NCBI GenBank assembly: GCA_963715745.1
Contig: OY970271.1
Coordinates: 2,542,001-2,606,000 of the forward strand
DNA from: CAWGJF01 sp963715745
GTDB lineage: Bacteria; Bacteroidota; Ignavibacteria; Ignavibacteriales; Ignavibacteriaceae
Reading direction: 5' to 3'
Length of the DNA: 64,000 nucleotides
Positions 45,463-55,040 of the stretch are shown here, piece by piece. Under the pieces are notes generated by a model, which was given only the letters and a program-made list of their open reading frames with translations, was not told the origin of the DNA and did no database searches. A program made the translations under genes and the position numbers. Every line of letters begins with the position of its first letter. The stretch's first letter is position 1.

Positions 45463-46857
45463 TTAACCGTTTGAATTTAACCTGTTTAAAATTGTGCCAA
45501 AATGTATTCCCAAAGAAACAATCAGCCCTACAAGCATCGGCTCTATTTCATTTACAAAAGAAATGTTTGAGAAATAATTTCTTACAAAATACCAGAAAAC
45601 GCTTGAAAGTACCGCAGCAATCATTTCTATCAAAATTATTTTATTGCTTACTCTCAGTTTTGGGTAATAAGCACTGACAACCGGAAGAATTATTCCCGGT
45701 ATAAACAAAGAACCAATCGTATACCATATTTCTATAACTGAAGGAATTGTATAAGCTAAAACTCCTGCAAGAATTCCGGAAATTATTAATCCTGCAATCG
45801 TAAAGTTTCTTAATTTTGATACGTCATTAAATTTTTTAAATTTAAAAATAAAATCACGACTGATTGTAGTTGCACTTAAAAACAGAAAGCTGTTGAGTGT
45901 TGAAAGTATTGTTGCAAACAATGCCGCATAGAAAATTCCTTTAAGTCCGACTGGCAGCACTTCATCAGCGAATTTGGGAAAAGCGAGCACGGGGTTTTGA
46001 ATATCCGGCAGAACACCTTTTGCAAAAAGTCCGGTTATTGTTGTTAAAAAATCAAACAAAGCCCAGAAGAAAATTGAAATTATTATTCCTTTCATTGCAA
46101 CGTTTCCGGATTTTGCTGCGTAGCATCTCTGGTGAAATCCCGGATCAGCGAAAGTCCACAATGCAATAAGGAACCAGACGATCAAATAAGTAACCGGCAT
46201 TCCACCGGATAAATCAAGATGCTCAGTTGGAACTGAATCTGAGATAAATTTAAAACCGCCAAACTGATTTAAAGAAAAAATCACCACGGCAATAAACCCT
46301 ACAAACATCACAAAAAACTGGAACGAATCGACAAAAACATTTGACTTAAATCCACCTTTGAGCAAATATGCGATGGATAAAACCAAAGCAATTAAAATTG
46401 AAAGAATTACAGGAATCTGAAAAAGATATGAAAGCAGGCTTACTGTCATCAGTAAATAAGGAGCAGGAGAAACAAGGATAAATACAATTACAGCCGAGAG
46501 CATCCCAACTTTCTTTCCGTAAATTTCGGAAAGCTTATCTGGAATTGTGAATAAAGAAGCTTCTCTTATTTTTTTTGCAAAGAATATTGCAAACAAAAAA
46601 GCAAAAAGATAGTAAGGTAATCCTTGTGTAAACCAGCTAACAATCCCATAACGGTATGTGAACTCCCCTACTCCGAGTATTCCGCCGTACCAGGTAGAAA
46701 CATTTGTAAGTATGAAAAGAAAAAGTCCGATCTTCCTGCCGGCAAGAAGATAATCGTCTGCTTCTGAAGTAGTTTTTCTACTTGTATAAAAACCGATTAA
46801 AAGAATTCCGGCAAAGAATAAAATTATTATTAAAATATCGGTTGAGGAAAGATTCAT
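45463..46857 (-). CDS. Sodium:solute symporter (SSS family), candidate thiamine or precursor importer
   Basis: 464 residues with about 12-13 transmembrane segments. SSS features: FYTSRKTTSEADDYLLAGRK, read as FYTSRKTTSEADDYLLAG near residue 23-41, an ADPGFHQRCYAAK loop (about residue 235), and LNSFLFLSATTISRDFIF (about residue 315). It overlaps the thiamine pyrophosphokinase gene by 4 bases and belongs to the TPP-riboswitch operon. From that regulation I infer thiamine, or a pyrimidine/thiazole precursor, as substrate; the more usual inner-membrane partner in this phylum is PnuT. Confidence 0.85.
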   Translation of the reverse strand: MNLSSTDILIIILFFAGILLIGFYTSRKTTSEADDYLLAGRKIGLFLFILTNVSTWYGGILGVGEFTYRYGIVSWFTQGLPYYLFAFLFAIFFAKKIREASLFTIPDKLSEIYGKKVGMLSAVIVFILVSPAPYLLMTVSLLSYLFQIPVILSILIALVLSIAYLLKGGFKSNVFVDSFQFFVMFVGFIAVVIFSLNQFGGFKFISDSVPTEHLDLSGGMPVTYLIVWFLIALWTFADPGFHQRCYAAKSGNVAMKGIIISIFFWALFDFLTTITGLFAKGVLPDIQNPVLAFPKFADEVLPVGLKGIFYAALFATILSTLNSFLFLSATTISRDFIFKFKKFNDVSKLRNFTIAGLIISGILAGVLAYTIPSVIEIWYTIGSLFIPGIILPVVSAYYPKLRVSNKIILIEMIAAVLSSVFWYFVRNYFSNISFVNEIEPMLVGLIVSLGIHFGTILNRLNSNG

Positions 46858-47543
46858 TTGCGGGGGAAATTATTTCCCAAAATAACTGACTGAAAAAGAT
46901 TATTTTTCTTTATTGTATTAAAATCACGAATAACAAAAATTATTCCCCCTTTAATCTTAAGTTTAACAGTTTCTTTTTCTGCAACATTACTTGTACTTTC
47001 TCTTTCACCAAATGGTAAAGAATCATCTTTGAGCGAATACTTCAATCCTGCCGACGTGATTTTTGTTTTTGAGTCAATTCCATAAATTGAGATTGTCTCA
47101 CCGGGAACAGTTTTCAATTTGACATTACCTTTATAAGGAATTAGCATAGAATTTTCAGCAATTAGAATGATTTTTATTTTATAGAAGAATTTTAAAACAA
47201 TTCCTAGATTGCAAAATGTATGGTCGAGCCTGTCCCCTGTTGCTCCCATTAAAACTACTTCATTGTAACCTGACTTAATTGCAAACTTCAAACACTTTTC
47301 CACATCGGTGTCGTTCTGTCTTTTTATCTTAATAATTTTTGATTTGGATTTGAATGATTTCAAAGCTTTGCTTGAAACAGAATCCAGATCGCCGATAATA
47401 AAATCCGGAGTAATTCCCAATTTTAAAGCTGAATTTGCTCCACCGTCGGCACAAATAATAGTTTTAAAACCATTCTTTCCGAAAAAAGTAATTACACTTT
47501 TCTTAGGAGATTTTCCGTTCGCGAGTATGATACATTTTTTCAA
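46854..47543 (-). CDS. thiN: Thiamine pyrophosphokinase
   Basis: 229 residues. ADGGANSALKLGITPDFIIG and GDLDSVS (acidic metal/ATP site, about residue 50), KIKRQNDTDVEKCLKFA and VLMGATGDRLDHTFCNL are the family blocks. The C-terminal beta domain (~150-229) binds thiamine (GLKYSLKDDSLPFGERESTSN). Transfers pyrophosphate from ATP to thiamine, making TPP. Placed between the receptor and transporter genes, it closes a salvage pathway. Confidence 0.93.
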   Translation of the reverse strand: MKKCIILANGKSPKKSVITFFGKNGFKTIICADGGANSALKLGITPDFIIGDLDSVSSKALKSFKSKSKIIKIKRQNDTDVEKCLKFAIKSGYNEVVLMGATGDRLDHTFCNLGIVLKFFYKIKIILIAENSMLIPYKGNVKLKTVPGETISIYGIDSKTKITSAGLKYSLKDDSLPFGERESTSNVAEKETVKLKIKGGIIFVIRDFNTIKKNNLFQSVILGNNFPRK

Positions 47544-47556
47544 TTTTTTATCCCTT

Positions 47557-47583
47557 GTAGCACAGATTATTAATCTGTGCTAC
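47557..47583. repeat. Perfect palindromic repeat (REP-like)
   Basis: GTAGCACAGATT (47557-47568) and AATCTGTGCTAC (47572-47583) form a 12-bp hairpin with a 3-base loop. It sits between the receptor stop and the thiN start inside the operon. No T tract follows on the minus strand, so it is not a simple terminator. It resembles REP-type palindromes; single copy here. Confidence 0.5.
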
Positions 47584-47593
47584 GAATTTATTA

Positions 47594-50113
47594 CTATAAT
47601 CCGACCTGCAATCCTGCTAACCAATTTCGCTCGGCTGCCGGGAAAAATTCTTTTCCGATTGCGTTTGCCGAATATAAGTTATTAAATATATTATTAACCT
47701 GGATATAAACTTTCCACGGAGTAGTTGCTTCAAGCAAATTGAATTCGTAGCTGGCAAAAAAATCTGATACGAAATATGCATCGTTGATATTATCTGAATA
47801 ATCAACAAATCCGACGAATTGCTGAAGATAACTTCCAAGATTATCATCATAGTTATCAGAATAAAATTTCCCAACATATTTTCCTGATAATCTAAAATAA
47901 AATCCCAAATCATTATAAGTAATACCAAAGTTGGCAAGAAAATCAGGGAAGCCGGTAATCCTGTTGCCACTCACATCAATTGAATTATTTTCGTCAATAA
48001 AAAACTTTCCTTCTTCGATTGTATTTTGACTTATTGTTGTATTCCCGAATAATTCAATCCTATCATTCAATAGTTTTATAATTGCAGAAAACTCTGCTCC
48101 GAGATGCACTGTCCTGTCAACGTTACCTGTTGTCGGCTGTCCAAAACGGTCAACCTGCCCGTCTTTCACAATTTCATCATTGAAAAGCATATAAAACAAG
48201 TTAAGCGTAAATGAATAATGTGCTCCATTAATTGACGTGCCTAATTCAAAATCGTTCATGGTTTCAGGTTTTACAAGAGGCCCATTAAAATTATATGTTC
48301 CATCTGAATTCAATTTGAACTGGGGAACTGCTCCGCCGCTTGACTCTGCAGCATCATAATATTCTTTTAATCTTGGTTCACGGGATACTCTTGCAAACGA
48401 AAAGAAAATATTTGAATTGTCTGTTGGTTTATAATTAATTCCAAATCTCGGATTTACAAAAAGATTATTTACCGAAAAATCTGTACCGATATACTTTTCA
48501 TCATAAAGTAAATAGTTATGATAAGCAAATTGTATTTCACCAAGCAGATTGAAATGTTCATTCAAATTATATGATTCATGAACAAAAGCGCTTGCAATAT
48601 CTTTCCCGCCGCGGTAATAATAGTAGTGATAATCTTTTGTAACTCCGGGTGGAAGACCTTGCGCATAATTTATTGCTCCCCAGTGAATTGATCTATGTTT
48701 TCTTAGTTCTGCACCAAAAAACAGCACACCGTTTTTATGCTCAAGACTGAATCTTGGAATCCAGCCGTACTGTGTATTTTCAACCTGTGCACGAATTAGT
48801 GCATTTGTTGGTCCATAAGCTGAGTCAGGCAGAAATCCATTTTGTTTTAATCTGAAGTAATCATCGTAACCAAAATCAGGGATTGCCCACGAACCATCGT
48901 AATCAAAAAATCCTTTACCCGTTACAAGAAATAATGCAGAATTGAATTTCAATTTTTCATTTATTTTCCATTCGTTCAAGAGTTCATAATGCGGCTGTGA
49001 AAAATTTTCAATTTCATCCGGTCTTCTGTCCAGAGTATATATGTATTCATTTTCATCAGCCTCCCAATAAGAATAGTTTTTCTTTCTAAGTTCTTTACCT
49101 TTAAGTGCAAACTTTGCAACACCTGTATAGCCCAGGCCATCGGCAACTGGTCCGCCAAAGAAATTAAACTGAGTTGTAAAGTTTTCATCATATCTGACTG
49201 CCGAGAGAAAATAGGATTTAAAATCTACCCAGGTTTTATCCTTATAACCGGAACTTCTTATTTGACCAAGCTTACCGTAAACGGCATATTTCTGATCGAT
49301 CAATCCACTAGAAAAAGAGGCAGAATATTTTTTTGTTACATAAGAACCATAAGAAGCTGATAGTTCAAGCTGAGGTTTGTCAGTAAAAGAAGACGTAATA
49401 AGATTTATTGAACCACCGATTGCCGGATAACCAAAAACTCCGGAACCTGCTCCTCTTTGAACCTGGATCAATTCAGTGCTGGCAAGAAGATCGGGAAAAT
49501 CAAGCCAGTAAACATTATGATCTTCAGGATCATTCTGAGGTATACCGTTTATCGAGACAGAAATTCTTCGCTGGTCAAAACCACGAATGCTCAAATAGTT
49601 GTAACCAATTCCGTTGCCGCCTTCAGAATAAAAAGTTGTTGACGGAAGATCGCTAAGATATTTCGGAATGTCGTAAGTTGTATATTCTTTTTCAATTTCA
49701 TCTCTTTTTATCTTATCAAATGCAAGCGGCGTTATTCCTTTTTTTCCTATACTTGCTTCGATAAGCACTGTTTGCGAAGGAATGATTTTTCTATTAAGAT
49801 AAAATGTATAAATCAACTTACCATCAGACGCAGTTACTGAGGGAAAATCAGATAAATTTTCAATTGAAATTTTTATTTTTTCGTATCCAACATAACTGAT
49901 CGTTAGAAAATCATTTTGTTTAATATTTGCTGAAAATGAAAACTCCCCATTCCGGTCTGAAACAGTGCCGGTTCCATTACCAGCAGATAAATAAATATTT
50001 GCATTAGAAAGTGGCAAGCTTGTTTCGGAATCAACTACTTTTCCACGAATGGTAATTTGTTGAGCAAATAGTGAAAGAAATGAGAATAAAAAAAGAATGA
50101 TAAAGATTTTCAA
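47594..50113 (-). CDS. TonB-dependent outer-membrane receptor, probably for thiamine
   Basis: 839 residues. Signal peptide (ending SLFAQQ), a CarboxypepD_reg-like N-terminal domain (~22-100, GKVVDSETSLPLSNANIYL), plug (~130-245, with YLSIRGFDQRRISVSINGIP and QVQRGAGSGVFGYPAIGGSI) and a 22-strand-type barrel ending AERNWLAGLQVGL. The start is TTG 50111-50113, required to include the signal peptide and backed by GGAAAGGAG 6 bases upstream. Under control of the TPP riboswitch, so thiamine or a precursor is the likely ligand. No TonB-box motif is obvious. Confidence 0.9.
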   Translation of the reverse strand: MKIFIILFLFSFLSLFAQQITIRGKVVDSETSLPLSNANIYLSAGNGTGTVSDRNGEFSFSANIKQNDFLTISYVGYEKIKISIENLSDFPSVTASDGKLIYTFYLNRKIIPSQTVLIEASIGKKGITPLAFDKIKRDEIEKEYTTYDIPKYLSDLPSTTFYSEGGNGIGYNYLSIRGFDQRRISVSINGIPQNDPEDHNVYWLDFPDLLASTELIQVQRGAGSGVFGYPAIGGSINLITSSFTDKPQLELSASYGSYVTKKYSASFSSGLIDQKYAVYGKLGQIRSSGYKDKTWVDFKSYFLSAVRYDENFTTQFNFFGGPVADGLGYTGVAKFALKGKELRKKNYSYWEADENEYIYTLDRRPDEIENFSQPHYELLNEWKINEKLKFNSALFLVTGKGFFDYDGSWAIPDFGYDDYFRLKQNGFLPDSAYGPTNALIRAQVENTQYGWIPRFSLEHKNGVLFFGAELRKHRSIHWGAINYAQGLPPGVTKDYHYYYYRGGKDIASAFVHESYNLNEHFNLLGEIQFAYHNYLLYDEKYIGTDFSVNNLFVNPRFGINYKPTDNSNIFFSFARVSREPRLKEYYDAAESSGGAVPQFKLNSDGTYNFNGPLVKPETMNDFELGTSINGAHYSFTLNLFYMLFNDEIVKDGQVDRFGQPTTGNVDRTVHLGAEFSAIIKLLNDRIELFGNTTISQNTIEEGKFFIDENNSIDVSGNRITGFPDFLANFGITYNDLGFYFRLSGKYVGKFYSDNYDDNLGSYLQQFVGFVDYSDNINDAYFVSDFFASYEFNLLEATTPWKVYIQVNNIFNNLYSANAIGKEFFPAAERNWLAGLQVGL

Positions 50114-50125
50114 AAGTCACTCCTT

Positions 50126-50140
50126 TCCCGCATAGCGGGA
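50126..50140 (-). promoter_or_regulatory. Small hairpin just upstream of the receptor's ribosome-binding site
   Basis: TCCCGC (50126-50131 on the plus strand) and GCGGGA (50135-50140) form a 6-bp stem with a 3-base loop, ending directly before the GGAAAGGAG site on the minus strand. It may tune translation initiation or stabilise the mRNA end left after the riboswitch. Confidence 0.4.
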
Positions 50141-50149
50141 TATTTAAAA

Positions 50150-50174
50150 CAAAAAAGCCGTTTCAGAAACGGCT
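50150..50174 (-). terminator. Riboswitch expression-platform terminator
   Basis: AGCCGTTT (50174-50167) and AAACGGCT (50163-50156) form an 8-bp stem with a 3-base loop and six T residues after it on the minus strand. The 5' arm is also complementary to GAAACGGGCT of the aptamer's 3' side (50205-50196, one bulged G), giving a clear antiterminator alternative. TPP binding should favour termination. Confidence 0.85.
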
Positions 50175-50191
50175 AAAAATCTTTTCATTCT

Positions 50192-50280
<89 letters not shown>

Positions 50281-50344
50281 CTTGAATCAAAATTTATATG
50301 AACTAAATAATTACTTCCAAAATTAATATTAAAATTTAGTGAAA

Positions 50345-53338
50345 TCAACCCACTTTTAATTTTTGACCAATGGTGATTTTACTATCACTTAAGTTATTTA
50401 ACATTTTCAACTGCTGAACCGATGTATTATACTGCCTTGCAATTGAGTAAAGCGATTCACCTCTGGTAACAATATGAAAGCTACCGTTGTTAACAGATTC
50501 TTTAATTACAAGTTTTTGACCTGTAAGTATTTTTGTATCGTCTATATCATTCCACTTTTTAATATCTGAAATAGCTACATTATATTTTTCAGCGACCTGG
50601 CTGATCGTTTCACCTCTTCTAACCGTATGATACTTTTCACTTTTATCCAATGTAGCAACATTCTTTGGAGGTTCACTATTTCCTTTGTAAAGTACCAAAG
50701 TTTTTCCGGCAATTATTTTATTTCCGGATATATCATTCCAGCTTCTTAAATTACTTACGCTTACATGAAACTTTTCAGCAATCTGCCCGATTGTATCACC
50801 TTTCTTAATTTCATAATAAACAACTTCACCTGATCCTTTATCGGATTTAGTTGATTTTACATTATCAATTCTTTTGGGATTATGAAGTCCTTTGTTTGAA
50901 TAAATCTTAAGAGTTTTCCCGGCAATTATTTTGTTCGATCTAAGGTTATTCCAGTCTCTTATTTCTTCAATTCCGACTCCATATTTTTCTGCTATTCTAT
51001 TAATAGTGTCACCCTTACGGATTTTATAATAGTTGACGTTTTCATTAGTGTTATTACTGTCATCAACAATTGAAACGACAGGATCACTTGTATAAATTTT
51101 TAACGTCTGACCTGCAATTATTTTATTGTTTCTCAGGTTATTCCAGTTTCTTAACATATGAGATGGGATATTAAACCGTTCAGCAATTTCTCCTATAGTA
51201 TCACCTCTTTTTACTTTATACCTGTAAATATTGGAATTTGTATTAACAACCCTCTCATTATAATTATTATCAGTGGTAGCTTCAGAATAAATTTTTAATT
51301 TTTTACCTGCAATTATTCTGTTAGATGTAAGATCATTCCAATCTTTAATCGAGCTGACACTCACTCCGTACTTTTCAGCTATAAGACCAAGACTTTCACC
51401 TCTTCTGATCTTATGATAGACGATTGATGAATTATCTTCGTTAAAAGTATAGTTGGGAGCTTTTTCTTCAATTTTTGATGTTTTGTCTATCGAAGCATAA
51501 TAATCTTCAAGGTCCTGCGGTACATAAACTTTTAACTTCTGACCAACCCTTACAGTGGTTGTATATGGAATATTATTCCAGTTTCTGATATCGCTAACCC
51601 TGACATTAAATTTATCAGCTATTCCTAAAAGGCTGTCATCCCTTTTAACACCATAATTAACTTCAACAGTTCCTTCCGGAATAACAGATTCAACCTTTCC
51701 AATTTCTTCTTTTTCATCTTCAACTGTTGAATTATCAGCCAATAAGTTTTCATCAGATAAATTTTCATCAGAAGTTTCTATAGCTTCAGCATCAACAACC
51801 TGCTCACCAACATTATCCATACTTGTACCATTAAGATTTAAGTATGGTGAAACATATTCTCTGTCAGTTGTATTAATTCCATCTTCTTCAGCAAGAGCAA
51901 CATCTGTGTTAGATGAATAATTAGATTCTTCTGGATTAACCAGTACAGGAATTCTAAGATTTACTCCAACATATAATTTGGATTTTGTAGATATGTTATT
52001 TGCATCAGCAAGATCATAAATACTGATACTATATTTTCTTGCAATTCTTGTAAGTGTTTCACCACTGCGCACCTGGTGAACTAAATAAGTTCTTCTTGCA
52101 GATTCAGGAATGTTTTGTATATTCGATGCAAAAAGTTGTGTTGATCCTTTCGGGATTTTTAAAGTATAACCTTCATCATATCCCGGAGGAGTGCTAAGCT
52201 GTGTTAATTCAGGATTTAAATCTTTCAAAGTTTGAAGATCAGTCCCGGCACAGTTGGATAAAAATTCAAGATCAATTGCACCATTAACTTTGTAAATTTC
52301 ATATTCAAGCGGTTGATCATATTCTATATCGGAAAATCCATACGCTTCCGGGTCCATTGCAACAAGACAAACGGCAATATACTGGGGAACATAATTTCTT
52401 GATTCTCTCGGAAGATATCTCCTGATTCCCCAAAAATCAGAATGGCCACTTTTTTGCATAGCACGGCGAACTCGCCCTTCACCACAATTATAAGCAGCAA
52501 GTGCAAGATACCAGTCACCTAAAGAAGAATAAAGGTCTTTCAAATGTTTTGCAGCCGCAGTTGTAGATTTAACCGGGTCTCTTCTTTCATCAACATAAAA
52601 TCCAGATTCAAGTCCGTATAATTTCCCGGTTGATTTAACAAACTGCCAAAGTCCAACTGCACTTGCCCAGGATCTTGAAGTTGGATTTAATCCACTTTCC
52701 ATCATACTTAAATAAAGAAGCTGTTTAGGTAATTGTTCAGCTGCAAAAATTTTGCTCATCATTGGGAAGTACTTACCTGAACGGGAAAGCCAGCGAACCA
52801 TAACCTCTCTTCCTCTTCCATTAAAATAATCGAGCCACTGTTCAACGTACGGATTGACTTCAAGAGGAATATCTGCAGAAACTATAACTCTGTCTTCAGT
52901 AACATCATCTTTTGGAAGTTCAATTTCAGGCATTGATCCTTTCATCCACTCTTCGAGGGCTGCAAAGGAAACTCCATCCGGCAATTCAGGCTGACTATCT
53001 ACAAAATTTTTATAGTCTTCTATAATTGAATTCTCAAGTTCAACATAAGCTTCGTTGTACTCAACACCCGGATAATAGCTGAGGTTATTAATTATTCTTA
53101 GTGCAGATTCAAAATTTTCTACTGCTTCTTCGGCTTTCTTTTCTTCTACTTTAGTCTGTGCGGTAAGATAATATTGTCTTGCCTGCTCAAGCATTTCAGA
53201 AACAATACCTGTTTTAGTATTAGTATTTGTTTGCTGAATTTTTTCATCTTTTGTAATCTCTTGTTGACTACTACAAGAGTAAAGCAAAATAGCAATAATA
53301 AAAAATGTCAGGAATTGCAGTGAATTTCTCTTCATCAA
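50345..53338 (-). CDS. Membrane-bound lytic transglycosylase with eight LysM repeats (MltD-like)
   Basis: 997 residues. Lipobox LLYSCSS (Cys about 22), a helical N-terminal region, and an SLT domain (~190-345) with catalytic Glu in LSMMESGLNP, WASAVGLWQF and ALAAYNCGEGRV. Eight LysM modules follow, about residues 405, 565, 640, 705, 775, 850, 915 and 955 onward; repeats 4-6 are nearly identical around WNNLRxNKIIAGxTLKIY. It cleaves peptidoglycan from the outer membrane, using LysM domains to hold the glycan. E. coli MltD has fewer LysM modules. Single-gene unit. Confidence 0.9.
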   Translation of the reverse strand: MMKRNSLQFLTFFIIAILLYSCSSQQEITKDEKIQQTNTNTKTGIVSEMLEQARQYYLTAQTKVEEKKAEEAVENFESALRIINNLSYYPGVEYNEAYVELENSIIEDYKNFVDSQPELPDGVSFAALEEWMKGSMPEIELPKDDVTEDRVIVSADIPLEVNPYVEQWLDYFNGRGREVMVRWLSRSGKYFPMMSKIFAAEQLPKQLLYLSMMESGLNPTSRSWASAVGLWQFVKSTGKLYGLESGFYVDERRDPVKSTTAAAKHLKDLYSSLGDWYLALAAYNCGEGRVRRAMQKSGHSDFWGIRRYLPRESRNYVPQYIAVCLVAMDPEAYGFSDIEYDQPLEYEIYKVNGAIDLEFLSNCAGTDLQTLKDLNPELTQLSTPPGYDEGYTLKIPKGSTQLFASNIQNIPESARRTYLVHQVRSGETLTRIARKYSISIYDLADANNISTKSKLYVGVNLRIPVLVNPEESNYSSNTDVALAEEDGINTTDREYVSPYLNLNGTSMDNVGEQVVDAEAIETSDENLSDENLLADNSTVEDEKEEIGKVESVIPEGTVEVNYGVKRDDSLLGIADKFNVRVSDIRNWNNIPYTTTVRVGQKLKVYVPQDLEDYYASIDKTSKIEEKAPNYTFNEDNSSIVYHKIRRGESLGLIAEKYGVSVSSIKDWNDLTSNRIIAGKKLKIYSEATTDNNYNERVVNTNSNIYRYKVKRGDTIGEIAERFNIPSHMLRNWNNLRNNKIIAGQTLKIYTSDPVVSIVDDSNNTNENVNYYKIRKGDTINRIAEKYGVGIEEIRDWNNLRSNKIIAGKTLKIYSNKGLHNPKRIDNVKSTKSDKGSGEVVYYEIKKGDTIGQIAEKFHVSVSNLRSWNDISGNKIIAGKTLVLYKGNSEPPKNVATLDKSEKYHTVRRGETISQVAEKYNVAISDIKKWNDIDDTKILTGQKLVIKESVNNGSFHIVTRGESLYSIARQYNTSVQQLKMLNNLSDSKITIGQKLKVG

Positions 53339-53357
53339 CCTCTCCGAAAATTATATT

Positions 53358-53381
53358 GCTTGCAATTTATAACTTGCAAGC
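53358..53381. promoter_or_regulatory. Inverted repeat upstream of the transglycosylase gene
   Basis: GCTTGCAA (53358-53365) and TTGCAAGC (53374-53381) form an 8-bp stem with an 8-base loop, in the 115-base gap between the carboxylase stop and the transglycosylase start. No T tract on either side, so an operator or leader hairpin is as likely as a terminator. Confidence 0.35.
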
Positions 53382-53453
53382 GTCTTTATCAAGTAATAAA
53401 TTAGATAAATCAGTTAACAATCAGTTTTTTAATAAGTTATGGAAACTGCAAAA

Positions 53454-54998
53454 TCAAAGTGGAATGTTTCCGTGCTTCTTTCCCGGATTTGTATCAACTT
53501 TCGTGCGAAGCAAATTAAAAGCATTGACAAGCTTAATCTTCGTTTCGTGCGGGGAAATGACATCATCAACATATCCTCTTTCAGCAGTTATATATGGATT
53601 AGCAAATTTTTCTATGTATTCAGATAATTTTTTCTCAACTTCGGCTTCAGGATTCTTGGAAGCAGCAATCTCTTTTTTGAAAATAATTTCTACTGCACCT
53701 TTTGGTCCCATTACTGCAATTTCAGCAGATGGCCATGCATAATTAAAATCCCCTCTTATATGTTTTGAATTCATAACATCATAAGCTCCGCCATAAGCTT
53801 TTCTTGTAATGACAGTAACTTTTGGAACCGTAGCTTCAGAGAAAGCATATAAAAGTTTTGCACCATGTCTTATAATTCCATTCCATTCCTGTTCGGTGCC
53901 TGGAAGAAATCCGGGAACATCAACAAGCACTAACATAGGAATATTAAACGCATCACAAAACCTAACAAATCTTGCTGCTTTTGTCGATGCATTAATATCT
54001 AACACACCAGCAAGAACTGCCGGCTGATTTGCTATTATTCCAACAACCATTCCACCTAATCTTCCAAAACCACAAACTATATTTTCTGCATAATTTGTTT
54101 GAACTTCAAAAAAATCAGATTCATCCACAAGCAAGTGAATAATTTCTTTCATATCATAAGGCTTATTCGGATTATCAGGAATTATTTCATCAAGCTTTGG
54201 TTCCGGTTTTAGGTTTGTGAAATCAAATTTCAGCTCAGTGGAACGATCACGATAATTTAATGGAAGGAAGCTTAGAAGTTTCCTGACATTTAATAATGTT
54301 TCAATTTCATTTTCAAAAATGAAATGTGCAACCCCACTCTTTGATGAATGTGTTTCTGCACCACCAAGATCTTCAAAGCTAACATCTTCGTGCGTAACTG
54401 TTTTAACAACGTTCGGTCCTGTAACGAACATATAGCTTGTATTTTTTACCATAAAAATAAAATCAGTAATGGCCGGTGAATAAACAGCACCGCCGGCACA
54501 AGGTCCAAGCACAACAGAAATTTGTGGAATCACTCCGCTTGCAAGTGTATTTAATAGAAAGATATCAGCATAACCGCCTAAGCTTTCAACTCCTTCCTGT
54601 ATTCTTGCACCTCCGGAATCATTTAATCCGATTACTGGTATCCCGGCTTTCATCGCAAGTTTTATAATCTTAACAATTTTTTCAGCGTGAGTTTCTGAAA
54701 GTGAACCCCCGAAAACAGTAAAATCCTGACTAAATAATGCAACCGGACGATTATCAATTTTTGCAAAGCCGGTAATTACTCCATCACCTGGATATTTTTG
54801 TTTATCTAATCCAAAATCCTTTGCGCGATGCTGGACAAACATATCAATTTCATCAAAGGAACCTTCATCAACCAGCAGTTCTATTCTTTCACGGGCTGTC
54901 AGTTTCCCTTTTTTATGCTGGCTGTCAATTTTTTCCTTACCTCCGCCCAGTAAAGCACCTGTTTTCTTTTTTTGAAGCTCTTCGATTTTATTTTTCAT
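53454..54998 (-). CDS. Acyl-CoA carboxylase, carboxyltransferase (beta) subunit
   Basis: 514 residues, two crotonase-fold halves. GLNDSGGARIQEGVESLGGY (first CoA site, about residue 125), LGPCAGGAVYSPAITDF, then in the second half LVDVPGFLPGTEQEWNGIIRHG and ITRKAYGGAYDVM. The family includes propionyl-CoA and methylcrotonyl-CoA carboxylases; propionyl-CoA is most common in this phylum (methylmalonyl pathway). The biotin-carrying alpha subunit is not in the window. Confidence 0.92.
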   Translation of the reverse strand: MKNKIEELQKKKTGALLGGGKEKIDSQHKKGKLTARERIELLVDEGSFDEIDMFVQHRAKDFGLDKQKYPGDGVITGFAKIDNRPVALFSQDFTVFGGSLSETHAEKIVKIIKLAMKAGIPVIGLNDSGGARIQEGVESLGGYADIFLLNTLASGVIPQISVVLGPCAGGAVYSPAITDFIFMVKNTSYMFVTGPNVVKTVTHEDVSFEDLGGAETHSSKSGVAHFIFENEIETLLNVRKLLSFLPLNYRDRSTELKFDFTNLKPEPKLDEIIPDNPNKPYDMKEIIHLLVDESDFFEVQTNYAENIVCGFGRLGGMVVGIIANQPAVLAGVLDINASTKAARFVRFCDAFNIPMLVLVDVPGFLPGTEQEWNGIIRHGAKLLYAFSEATVPKVTVITRKAYGGAYDVMNSKHIRGDFNYAWPSAEIAVMGPKGAVEIIFKKEIAASKNPEAEVEKKLSEYIEKFANPYITAERGYVDDVISPHETKIKLVNAFNLLRTKVDTNPGKKHGNIPL

Positions 54999-55040
54999 AT
55001 TAACTCTAAAATTTTAGATGCATTTTTTTTAATTAATTTT

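Noticed and set aside
45429..45677. Plus-strand frame of 82 codons near the symporter stop
   Set aside because: It lies inside the symporter gene in antisense and has no family features; the symporter frame explains the sequence.
50345..51300. Regularly spaced similar units that could suggest a CRISPR-like array
   Set aside because: They are LysM protein repeats in a single open frame with variable spacing.
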